Counted from the first letter of the stretch, positions 1 to 5,939 are shown. The stretch: 5,939 nt of DNA from Desulfobacteraceae bacterium (GCA_024225895.1 JAAEMC010000446.1:1-5939); one strand, 5' to 3'. Numbers and translations: made by a program. Notes: generated by a model not told the origin, from the sequence alone.

Positions 1-40
1 AATAGTACGTTTAAAAAATTAAAGGTTAATATTCACAATC

Positions 41-46
41 AAAGGA
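41..46 (+). promoter_or_regulatory. Ribosome binding site deciding the EF-G start
   Basis: AAAGGA lies 10 nt before the ATG at 57 and only 4 nt before an in-frame TTG at 51. The ATG is the stronger codon and the better spaced one, and it gives the N-terminus [13 protein letters not shown] usual for EF-G. The TTG would only add Met-Ile. No convincing -35/-10 pair is visible in the 56 bases upstream, so the promoter or any upstream gene lies outside the window. Confidence 0.65.
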
Positions 47-56
47 ACTTTTGATC

Positions 57-2147
57 ATGATCAGAGATTTGGAAAGGGTTCGCAACATCGGAATCAGTGC
101 CCATATTGATTCCGGGAAAACAACGCTAACGGAAAGGATTTTGTTCTATACGGACAGAATCCACAAAATAAGCGAAGTCAAGGGCAAGGACGGGGTTGGT
201 GCGGTCATGGACTCCATGGAGCTTGAAAAAGAACGGGGCATTACCATTGCTTCAGCCGCTACCTATTGCGAATGGAAAAACAACAATGTCAACATTATAG
301 ACACACCGGGCCATGTGGACTTTACAGTAGAAGTTGAACGTTCGTTAAGGGTCCTGGACGGTGTGGTGCTGATCTTGTGCTCGGTATCCGGGGTTCAGTC
401 ACAGTCAATCACCGTAGACCAGCAGATGAGGAGGTATGAGGTTCCTTGTATTGCATTTGTAAATAAATGTGACAGAAGCGGTGCCAATCCCGGAAAAGTC
501 AGCAATCAGCTCAGGGATAAACTTGGTCACAACTCTGTTATAATGCAATTGCCCATAGGGCTTGAAGATAAGCATGAGGGTGTGATTGATCTGGTTGCAA
601 TGAAAGCACTCTATTTTGATGGTGAAAATGGTGAAAATGTTGTGGAAAAAGATATCCCGGAAGAGATGATGGACGAAGCTCTGACTGCCAGGGAAGAAAT
701 GGTAGATGCGGTCTCTTTATTTTCTGACGAACTCACCGATGCCATACTTGAAGAAAGTGAAATTACCGAAGAGTTGATTATGGCAGCCGTTCGAACCGGT
801 ACAATTGCTCGTGAAATGACACCGGTTTTTTTAGGTTCTGCTTATAAAAATAAAGCGGTTCAGCCGCTGTTGGATGCAGTGCTTAACTATCTGCCAAGTC
901 CTTTGGATATCCAAAATGAGGCTGTTGATCTATCCAATAGTGAACAAACGGTTCTCCTGGAAAGTGATTTTGATAAACCCACGGTTGCTCTGGCATTTAA
1001 ACTGGAAGACGGCCAATATGGCCAGTTAACCTATATTCGGGTTTATCAGGGGTGTATCAACAAAGGCGATACCCTTATTAATTCCAGGGATGGTAAAAAG
1101 ATCAAAACAGGACGGCTGATCCGGATGCATTCCTCCCAGATGGAAGAAGTGGAAGCCATTCCGGCCGGCCACATCGGTGCCATGTTTGGTATTGATTGTG
1201 CTTCCGGTGACACCTTTGTATCCCCAACTGTCAATTATACTATGCTGGCCATGCATGTCATGGAACCGGTTATTTCCCTTTCCATTATTCCCAAGGATAA
1301 CAAGGCCCAGATTAACATGTCCAAGGCCTTGAACAGGTTTACTAAAGAGGACCCCACCTTTAAGACCTTTGTGGATCACGAAACCGGTGAAACCATTATC
1401 CAGGGCATGGGCGAGCTTCACCTGGAAGTCTATGTGGAAAGAATGAAAAGAGAATATGAAGCTAGTGTTGAAACGGGCAAGCCGAGGGTGGCATACAGGG
1501 AAACCATTACCCGTCAGGCACCCTTTAATTATACCCATAAAAAACAGACCGGTGGTGCCGGTCAGTTCGGCCGCATATCCGGATTCATGGAACCTTGCAA
1601 AGAAGAATTTGAATTTGTTAACAAAATTACCGGCGGAAGAATACCAACCCAGTATATTCCTGCTTGTGAGCGTGGATTTAATGAGTGTCTTGCAAAAGGA
1701 CCCAAGCTTGAATTCCCGGTTACCGGGATTAAAGTTACCATTGACGATGGCGCATACCATGCGGTAGATTCATCTGAAATGGCATTTAAGTCGGCTGCAA
1801 GAGGAGCATTTCTTGAAGCCTACGCAAAGGCAAAACCAGTGATCATGGAACCGATTATGAAGGTGGTCATTGAAACACCTAATGAATTTCAAGGCGCCTG
1901 TATGGGACTCATTAACCAGCGGCGCGGTATCATACAAGGATCGCAGGAAGAAGGCGTCATGTCTGTAGTAGAATCCCAGGTACCTTTATCAGAAATGTTT
2001 GGTTTTTCAACGGTTCTTCGGTCTGCTACCCAGGGGAAAGCTCAGTTCACTATGGAATTTTCAAGCTACAAACAGGTTCCCCAATCCGTGGCAGAAGATA
2101 TTGCCAGGAAAAAAGAAGAAGAACGAAAAGCAAAACAGACAAAGTAA
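57..2147 (+). CDS. fusA: Elongation factor G, mitochondrial-EFG1-like (spdEFG1 type)
   Basis: This is a translational GTPase that moves tRNA and mRNA through the ribosome after peptide-bond formation, in the cytoplasm. The 696-aa length is normal for EF-G. The G motifs are complete: P-loop AHIDSGKT at residues 15-22, switch I RGIT at 60-63, DTPGH at 82-86, NKCD at 136-139, and the G5 motif in GSAYKN near 260. Domain II, domain III (GMGELHLEV), domain IV with its tip loop ([10 protein letters not shown], whose His corresponds to the tip histidine needed for translocation) and domain V follow in order. Segments such as [33 protein letters not shown] and [16 protein letters not shown] resemble mitochondrial EF-G1 more than the E. 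coli protein. This places it in the spirochaete/planctomycete/delta EFG1 class, whose members specialise in translocation while a second EF-G does ribosome recycling. No tuf gene follows, unlike in the classical str operon. The C-terminus ends in a Lys/Glu-rich tail. The start was chosen from the ribosome binding site. EF-G identity is near certain; the subclass is inferred from remembered sequences. Confidence 0.97.
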   Translation: MIRDLERVRNIGISAHIDSGKTTLTERILFYTDRIHKISEVKGKDGVGAVMDSMELEKERGITIASAATYCEWKNNNVNIIDTPGHVDFTVEVERSLRVLDGVVLILCSVSGVQSQSITVDQQMRRYEVPCIAFVNKCDRSGANPGKVSNQLRDKLGHNSVIMQLPIGLEDKHEGVIDLVAMKALYFDGENGENVVEKDIPEEMMDEALTAREEMVDAVSLFSDELTDAILEESEITEELIMAAVRTGTIAREMTPVFLGSAYKNKAVQPLLDAVLNYLPSPLDIQNEAVDLSNSEQTVLLESDFDKPTVALAFKLEDGQYGQLTYIRVYQGCINKGDTLINSRDGKKIKTGRLIRMHSSQMEEVEAIPAGHIGAMFGIDCASGDTFVSPTVNYTMLAMHVMEPVISLSIIPKDNKAQINMSKALNRFTKEDPTFKTFVDHETGETIIQGMGELHLEVYVERMKREYEASVETGKPRVAYRETITRQAPFNYTHKKQTGGAGQFGRISGFMEPCKEEFEFVNKITGGRIPTQYIPACERGFNECLAKGPKLEFPVTGIKVTIDDGAYHAVDSSEMAFKSAARGAFLEAYAKAKPVIMEPIMKVVIETPNEFQGACMGLINQRRGIIQGSQEEGVMSVVESQVPLSEMFGFSTVLRSATQGKAQFTMEFSSYKQVPQSVAEDIARKKEEERKAKQTK

Positions 2148-2164
2148 ATTTCAAAAATATAAAG

Positions 2165-2170
2165 AGAGGA
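2165..2170 (+). promoter_or_regulatory. Ribosome binding site of the P-loop ATPase gene
   Basis: AGAGGA sits 3 nt before the ATG at 2174. The spacing is short but the purine-rich match is good, and no competing start codon lies nearby. The 26-nt gap after the EF-G stop holds no terminator or promoter, which supports co-transcription. Confidence 0.6.
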
Positions 2171-2173
2171 AAT

Positions 2174-2863
2174 ATGCTTAAACAGGATCTCATCTTAAGA
2201 AGCCCGGTGAATATCATCATGGGCCATGAAAATGTAATCCAGGGAAAGTTTGGTGCTGTACTTTCAAGGGCAGGGGTCGGAAAAACAGGATTTTTGGTTC
2301 AAATTGCCTTAACCCGTCTTTTAAAAGATGAAAAAGTGCTTCATATCAGTCTTGATGACAATATGGAAAAAATTAATCTAAGATACCTGGAAGGCTATAA
2401 CAACCTGGTGGACAGTATCGGATACGTGGATCCCCAGAAAGCGCTGCGGTTATGGGAAGATATCAAAACCAATAAAATAGGAATCAGTTATAATGAATCC
2501 ACTTTTGATACCATAAAGATCAATGACTATCTGAAGAGTTTTAAAAAAGCGGATCTTGATCTTCCCAGCATGATGATCATTGACGGATTGGATTTTGATA
2601 AGGATATCACACTGGTTTTGGATGAGCTTCAATCCATTCAGGCCGAGTTTAATATCTTTATCTGGTTTGCCATGAAAAGCCATCGGGAAGAAGCGCTTTG
2701 CGAAGACGGCTATCCCGTACAGCTTGAAAATCACAAGGACCGTTTTGACAAAGCCCTGTTCCTGCAACCAATTGAAAATAAGATAGAAGCAGTTGTTTTA
2801 AAGGATGGGGATCGCACCGACCAGCGGCATATGCTGGAGCCCTCCACAATGATGTGCTATTAG
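2174..2863 (+). CDS. RecA/KaiC-like P-loop ATPase of unknown function
   Basis: This is a 229-aa soluble protein with no signal peptide or membrane segment. A Walker A motif, SRAGVGKT, lies at residues 31-38; its first residue is Ser where Gly or Ala is usual. A Walker B strand, MMIIDGLD, ends at Asp137. After the strand that follows Walker A comes ISLDDN (58-63). In the RecA/DnaB/KaiC fold this is where the catalytic acidic residues sit (SLE in DnaB, EE in KaiC), so Asp61/Asp62 may play that part. The C-terminal stretch (FDKALFLQPIENKIEAVVLKD, 191-211) looks like the last core strands of this fold, with a Lys-Asp turn like the K-x-R region of RadA and DnaB. These assignments support a single-domain RecA-type ATPase with no visible DNA-binding or zinc domain. 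The gene starts 26 nt after the EF-G stop and ends at a strong hairpin, so it is probably the last gene of an operon with EF-G. I do not recognise a named family, and its substrate or partner is unknown. Confidence 0.85.
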   Translation: MLKQDLILRSPVNIIMGHENVIQGKFGAVLSRAGVGKTGFLVQIALTRLLKDEKVLHISLDDNMEKINLRYLEGYNNLVDSIGYVDPQKALRLWEDIKTNKIGISYNESTFDTIKINDYLKSFKKADLDLPSMMIIDGLDFDKDITLVLDELQSIQAEFNIFIWFAMKSHREEALCEDGYPVQLENHKDRFDKALFLQPIENKIEAVVLKDGDRTDQRHMLEPSTMMCY

Positions 2864-2883
2864 GCTGTCCTTTTATTTTTTTT

Positions 2884-2924
2884 AAACGTACCAGGTGAAT
2901 GCAGGCACATCACCTGGTACGTTT
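2884..2924. terminator. Perfect 15-bp hairpin, probable shared terminator of convergent genes
   Basis: AAACGTACCAGGTGA (2884-2898) pairs without mismatch with TCACCTGGTACGTTT (2910-2924) around an 11-nt loop. It lies between the stop of the rightward ATPase gene (2863) and the stop of the leftward acyltransferase-hydrolase gene (2926), one base from the latter. On the plus strand the stem ends in TTT followed by CTTATAT, a modest U-tract. On the minus strand the stem also ends in TTT but an A-run follows, so termination leftward may be weaker. A run of 12 T in 13 bases (2871-2883) precedes the stem on the plus strand. Confidence 0.8.
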
Positions 2925-2925
2925 C

Positions 2926-5088
2926 TTATATCCATTCTTCCAAAAAACTTTTAATGGCCCCAAAAATTCGCTTTACGCCCTTCCCTGTTAAAATTCCGTG
3001 GCGGTCATAATCAAACATATAATATTCCTTAAAAGGACTTCCCAGTTTTTTAAATAGTTTAACAGTACCTTTGGGGTTGACCACAGGATCATTCCTGGAC
3101 TGGACTACAAGTACCGGCAATTCGATTGATTTGAGCTTTGGTGCCAGATGTTCCATGAGGTTTTCCAGCTGGTGCACGCCTGAAATGGGATTTCTCACAT
3201 AATTAATATGTGGGTTTTCCGGATTATTGACTACAAATTCTTTGGTCATTGAATCCAGATGTATCTTTTTGATCATGGAATTCCATGCATCAATTGTCGG
3301 TACAAAGTGAGAGCTGAAGTCCTTCAATTGCATGGGTGGAGAAACAGCAAAAATCGCTTTTACATCTTCCACACGGCTTGCAAGCTCCAATGCGAGACCC
3401 GCCCCGGTTGAAAATCCGCCGAGAATAACTTTATCGCAGGTATGACGAAGAATAATAAAGGCTTCCTCAACCGATTCGATCCATTCTTTATATTCTGTTT
3501 TTGCAAGGTCCTCGGGCGCTGTGCCATGCCCTTTGAGCCGGGGTGCATATACGGTATATTGATGTTCATGCAGGTAATTGGCAAAGACCTTCATTTCTTC
3601 AGGGGCAGCCATATACCCATGGATGAGAAGAACCCCTGCTTTGGGTTGGGGATGCTTTAAATAAACAGGCCGGCCTACCCGTTTTTTCTTTGATTCGCCT
3701 TCAATATAATATTCATTGTAATCTTTGGTAAAATCTGTAGCAATTTTTTCAATTAAATAGGATTTGGTCTCATCAAGAATTTCAACCATTGATTTTTGGG
3801 CAATACTTTTAATGTGCTGTTCCACATCCCAAACCGGCTCCACCTCGTTAGCCATGACCAGGATGGGATTTTCTATCCGGATGGCATGGAAGTCAGACAA
3901 AGTGACAAATTTGGTTTGGTCTTTAAAGATCCTGTTCTCCTTTATTTTAATAATCCCGGTTTCTTGGGCAAGGTTGAGAAAGTCTTTGATCCTATGAAAC
4001 CTGTCATCGATGAGCAGGTGGGTCTGATTTTTGAGAAAATTATCACTGAAATAATAGGTCCGGTTATGAATAAAGGATACCACTGCGCAAAAAACCTTGC
4101 ATTGAAATTCATAGGGATCAATCCCATCGGGCCTATAGGGAAAATGCTTGAGAATACATGCCATGATGTGGTCATAATTAAAACAAGTCATTAAATAGAC
4201 AGAAGACATGTATTCTTCCATGATTTGGACCGAGCGCGTCTTTATGACGCGGCCGGAACAGATATTTCGGTCAAAATCCATTCTTCTTCCGGACGAAAGA
4301 TCGCTTTCAATGAATCCGTCAGATAAAAAGGGCGAAATAGAAATGGGAGGGCCAAACCGGATGGTGATATCCACACCTGAAAAGAGCATGCTGCCCTCTG
4401 TCATCAACTCATCCAGCACTCTTTTGGAAGGCGTTTTTACCAGAATTTGCCCTACCTTGCTCAGGATATTTTCTTTTGGGTTTGCCGGATAATAGGTTAT
4501 ATTCACCGGGACAATATGAGTCTGGCTTGCCAAAACCGTTGTTACATCGTCAATTTCAAATTCATTTATAAGCCGTTCAAATTCATCCGGATTCCGCTCT
4601 TTCATACGCCGGAGCCGTTCCCGATAGAATTCACACCTCATGGCAACAATAGCTGCCCCTGTGTGTGGGCGTTGTGTTGCATCATCTTTGGAAATGACAA
4701 GTTTGTTTTTTTTCACTAATTTTTTATTTTTTACCATCATGCCTTCCGGGAAAATGATCCATTGGGCATTACCTGAGAAAAGGGTTTTTACTATTACGTT
4801 ATCCCGGTTGGGGTCTTTTGTGGAGACACCACCAAATGCCTTTAAAAGCCCTTTTAAAATATTTACTTTAAAAAGATCATCTGCAGCCAGAGACCAGACA
4901 TCCTTTTTGGTAATGGAATGAATATGGTAGGGCAAAAAAATGGTTTCAATTCTTGTGAAATGATTGGCCGTGAAAATAACAGAACCTTGAGGAATATTCC
5001 GGATACCTGAAATGTTGATATTTGCTTTTGAAAATCCGGAAAAGGTTTTTAAAGTATAACTTGTCAGTTCAAATGCAAATGGATTCAT
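2926..5088 (-). CDS. Fused glycerolipid-type acyltransferase and alpha/beta hydrolase
   Basis: This 720-aa protein has two enzymatic domains. Residues about 30-260 resemble the PlsC/PlsB acyltransferase fold. They carry a block I motif ANHFTRIET with His43 and Glu48 (HX4E, where HX4D is usual), a block III motif IIFPEGMM (111-118), TGAAIVA (143-149) and a block IV-like strand, HIVPVNITYY (191-200). About 40 residues between TGAA and block IV form a charged helical insertion. Residues about 480-720 are an alpha/beta hydrolase of the S33/monoacylglycerol-lipase/carboxylesterase type: oxyanion LIHGY (488-492), nucleophile elbow GFSTG with Ser560, acid Asp667 in SRNDPVV, and His697 in DYDRHG, so the triad is complete. 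Residues about 270-470 are mostly helical, unassigned, and might be a PlsB-like C-terminal region. No signal peptide or clear membrane span is seen, so it is probably cytoplasmic or peripheral at the membrane. The likely role is acyl transfer to, and deacylation of, glycerolipids or related esters; substrates are unknown. AAGGA (minus strand) 8 nt before the ATG supports the start. It is transcribed alone. Confidence 0.9.
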   Translation of the reverse strand: MNPFAFELTSYTLKTFSGFSKANINISGIRNIPQGSVIFTANHFTRIETIFLPYHIHSITKKDVWSLAADDLFKVNILKGLLKAFGGVSTKDPNRDNVIVKTLFSGNAQWIIFPEGMMVKNKKLVKKNKLVISKDDATQRPHTGAAIVAMRCEFYRERLRRMKERNPDEFERLINEFEIDDVTTVLASQTHIVPVNITYYPANPKENILSKVGQILVKTPSKRVLDELMTEGSMLFSGVDITIRFGPPISISPFLSDGFIESDLSSGRRMDFDRNICSGRVIKTRSVQIMEEYMSSVYLMTCFNYDHIMACILKHFPYRPDGIDPYEFQCKVFCAVVSFIHNRTYYFSDNFLKNQTHLLIDDRFHRIKDFLNLAQETGIIKIKENRIFKDQTKFVTLSDFHAIRIENPILVMANEVEPVWDVEQHIKSIAQKSMVEILDETKSYLIEKIATDFTKDYNEYYIEGESKKKRVGRPVYLKHPQPKAGVLLIHGYMAAPEEMKVFANYLHEHQYTVYAPRLKGHGTAPEDLAKTEYKEWIESVEEAFIILRHTCDKVILGGFSTGAGLALELASRVEDVKAIFAVSPPMQLKDFSSHFVPTIDAWNSMIKKIHLDSMTKEFVVNNPENPHINYVRNPISGVHQLENLMEHLAPKLKSIELPVLVVQSRNDPVVNPKGTVKLFKKLGSPFKEYYMFDYDRHGILTGKGVKRIFGAIKSFLEEWI

Positions 5089-5096
5089 ACCCCATA

Positions 5097-5101
5097 TCCT
5101 T
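5097..5101 (-). promoter_or_regulatory. Ribosome binding site of the acyltransferase-hydrolase gene
   Basis: On the minus strand AAGGA ends 8 nt before the ATG at 5088, a near-ideal spacing. A second ATG on this strand (5095-5093) is out of frame and meets no competing Shine-Dalgarno, so the start at 5088 is favoured. Confidence 0.65.
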
Positions 5102-5239
5102 ATGCCGGCTGTTCATTGTTAAAAAATGAAATAGTTAAAATTCAATGGTATCCGTCCTGTAAATCAAGCAAGGCTGAAAAACAGGTCTGCTCCGGCTGTA
5201 TGATTAATAATTTTGGCCTCTTATTATGAAATATTAGGG

Positions 5240-5268
5240 TTGACCTATACCTAAATAATACTTAAAGT
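5240..5268 (+). promoter_or_regulatory. Putative sigma-70-type promoter for the NIL-ferredoxin/mnmA operon
   Basis: TTGACC (5240-5245, five of six to TTGACA) is followed after 17 nt by TAAAGT (5263-5268, four of six to TATAAT) in AT-rich DNA. Transcription would start near 5275 and leave a leader of about 45 nt before the TTG start. The same stretch carries the arms TTAGG (5234-5238) and CCTAA (5250-5254), an interrupted palindrome covering the -35 box. It also carries a near-direct repeat, TACCTAAA (5248-5255) and TACTTAAA (5259-5266), at 11-bp spacing. Either could be a regulator site, but no regulator can be named. Confidence 0.45.
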
Positions 5269-5309
5269 TATTTTTTTGTCAAAGATAATTGTTCATACCC
5301 TTTAAAATC

Positions 5310-5314
5310 GGAGG
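5310..5314 (+). promoter_or_regulatory. Ribosome binding site deciding a TTG start
   Basis: A full GGAGG stands 6 nt before the TTG at 5321. The first in-frame ATG lies about 45 codons further in, inside the NIL domain, so the TTG is the real start. Confidence 0.85.
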
Positions 5315-5320
5315 TTTCGA

Positions 5321-5749
5321 TTGTATTCAAAAATTTTAATACTCAATTTTCCGCCCAGGGAGGCGCAAAAGCCGCTTGTCTGTCAACTGACCAAAAAATA
5401 CGACTTGCTGTTCAATATACTTTTAGCCAAAATCTCCAACCAAAAGGAAGGGTATATGGTCTTGGAAATCACTGGTGAGAAAGCCAATTTTAAAAAAGGC
5501 GTCAATTTTTTAAAAGACCAGGATGTGAGAGTATCATATCCGGAACAGGAAATTTGGAAAGATGAGGAAAAATGCACTCAATGCGGATCCTGCACTGCTG
5601 TCTGCCCCACAGAAGCATTGCATATTAAGCGGCCTGAAATGGAAGTTTTATTTGACAAGGAAAAGTGCAGTCTTTGTGAATTGTGTATTTTAACCTGCCC
5701 GACAAGGGCCATGGGGCTTTTTTCAAAGACACCTGAAGAAGTTATGTGA
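5321..5749 (+). CDS. NIL-domain ferredoxin with two [4Fe-4S] clusters
   Basis: This is a 142-aa cytoplasmic iron-sulfur protein. Residues 1 to about 75 form a NIL domain, the small alpha/beta domain also found at the C-terminus of the methionine-transporter ATPase MetN. A 2x[4Fe-4S] ferredoxin domain follows, with CTQCGSCTAVCP (Cys85, 88, 91, 95) and CSLCELCILTCP (Cys116, 119, 122, 126); both are complete CxxCxxCxxxCP motifs. Proteins of this layout work with a DUF39 protein in making homocysteine from sulfide and aspartate semialdehyde in methanogens, and are needed for homocysteine formation in sulfate reducers. That is family knowledge; no DUF39 gene is visible here. The stop codon overlaps the start of the mnmA-like gene (TGATG), so the two are translationally coupled. 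A role in electron supply or sulfur handling for tRNA thiolation is therefore an alternative or added possibility. The start is TTG with a perfect GGAGG six bases ahead. An extra Cys at residue 21 lies outside the cluster motifs. The domain call is firm; the pathway is not. Confidence 0.92.
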   Translation: MYSKILILNFPPREAQKPLVCQLTKKYDLLFNILLAKISNQKEGYMVLEITGEKANFKKGVNFLKDQDVRVSYPEQEIWKDEEKCTQCGSCTAVCPTEALHIKRPEMEVLFDKEKCSLCELCILTCPTRAMGLFSKTPEEVM

Positions 5750-5939
5750 TGAACAACGCATCTGTTGCAGTAGCATTGAGCGGAGGTGTTGATTCCCTTG
5801 TTTCTGCTTTTCTTTTAAAACAATCATATAAGAATCTTTTTGGGATTCATTTTAAAACCGGATATGAAACAGCTCCGGTTGATCTAAAAAATCTTGAAAA
5901 TCAGCTGAACATTCCCATCAAAGAGATTGATCTTTCCCA
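5749..5939 (+). CDS. mnmA: MnmA-like tRNA 2-thiouridylase, 5' part only
   Basis: The first 63 codons of a gene that runs off the window. The N-terminus shows a hydrophobic strand followed by SGGVDS (residues 11-16), the PP-loop that binds ATP in N-type ATP pyrophosphatases, then the helix LVSAFLLKQ and the strand LFGIHF. This fits MnmA, which adenylates and then thiolates U34 of Lys, Glu and Gln tRNAs in the cytoplasm. From GIHF to NIPIKEIDL the spacing is about ten residues shorter than in E. coli MnmA, so this is a divergent form. Other PP-loop enzymes (TtcA, ThiI, NcsA relatives) cannot be fully excluded without the C-terminal part and its catalytic cysteines. The ATG overlaps the TGA of the ferredoxin gene by one base. 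A weak GAAG lies inside that gene about 10 nt ahead, so translation probably depends on coupling. A GTG one codon earlier is possible but less likely. Confidence 0.75.
   Translation, partial: MNNASVAVALSGGVDSLVSAFLLKQSYKNLFGIHFKTGYETAPVDLKNLENQLNIPIKEIDLS

Larger units (their letters stand above)
5089..5320. other. Divergent intergenic region between the two right-hand blocks
   Basis: The 232 bases hold no coding sequence that I can support. The right part (5240-5268) carries a plausible promoter for the ferredoxin gene. For the leftward gene only a weak pair is visible on the minus strand: TTGAAT, then 17 nt, then TTTAAC, in the AT-rich stretch around 5115-5145. I would not call that a promoter. 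CCGGCTGT occurs twice in the same orientation, at 5105-5112 and 5192-5199. No tRNA, riboswitch or strong hairpin was recognised. Confidence 0.6.

Noticed and set aside
51..56. In-frame TTG at 51 as the EF-G start
   Set aside because: It is only 4 nt from the Shine-Dalgarno and would add Met-Ile, absent in the family. The ATG at 57 is better.
1715..1727. Palindrome CCCGGTTACCGGG
   Set aside because: It lies inside the EF-G coding sequence and is explained by the codons for a conserved stretch; no reason to see an operator.
1026..1760. Long open frame (244 codons) on the minus strand inside the EF-G gene
   Set aside because: It lies wholly opposite conserved EF-G domains II-IV, has no recognisable domain or ribosome binding site, and is a by-product of the codon pattern.
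1999..2181. Small plus-strand open frame spanning the end of EF-G and the start of the ATPase gene
   Set aside because: It overlaps both genes out of frame, and its sequence is the shifted reading of the EF-G domain V and Lys-rich tail.
3796..4194. Open frames on the plus strand opposite the acyltransferase-hydrolase gene
   Set aside because: They overlap a gene with clear domain motifs in the other direction and show no motif or Shine-Dalgarno of their own.
5156..5185. CCTGT / ACAGG arms as a possible leader hairpin
   Set aside because: Only five base pairs around a 20-nt loop; too weak to support a riboswitch or attenuator.
5105..5199. CCGGCTGT twice in the 232-bp intergenic region, 87 bp apart
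   Set aside because: An 8-mer pair in this length can arise by chance, has no symmetry, and does not align with any promoter element.

Overview
The window holds five protein-coding genes in three transcription blocks and no RNA gene, mobile element or CRISPR array that I can see. Composition is moderately AT-rich. The gene types suggest an anaerobic deltaproteobacterium of the sulfate-reducing Desulfobacterales type. They are an EF-G of the spirochaete/planctomycete/delta class, a NIL-domain ferredoxin and a divergent MnmA. This assignment is inference from family knowledge, not from a database search.

Left block, rightward (57-2863): a full-length elongation factor G, close in wording to mitochondrial EF-G1 (spdEFG1 type). 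It is followed after 26 nt by a 229-aa RecA/KaiC-like P-loop ATPase of unknown function. A perfect 15-bp hairpin (2884-2924) separates this pair from the next gene and probably serves as a shared terminator for the two converging transcripts.

Middle block, leftward (5088-2926): one 720-aa protein fuses an N-terminal glycerolipid-type acyltransferase domain to a C-terminal alpha/beta hydrolase with a complete Ser-Asp-His triad. About 190 residues between them I cannot assign firmly. One chain thus carries domains for making and breaking acyl esters, which makes it the most unusual gene here.

Right block, rightward (5321 to beyond the window end): a NIL-domain di-[4Fe-4S] ferredoxin starting at TTG behind a perfect Shine-Dalgarno sequence. 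Its stop codon overlaps the start codon of an MnmA-like tRNA thiolase that the window cuts off. NIL-ferredoxins belong to the sulfide-to-homocysteine route of methanogens and sulfate reducers. Tight coupling to a tRNA sulfur-transfer enzyme suggests an electron or sulfur role in tRNA thiolation, or at least joint control of sulfur functions. The 232-bp gap between the divergent middle and right blocks carries a plausible sigma-70-type promoter for the right block, with short repeats around it.
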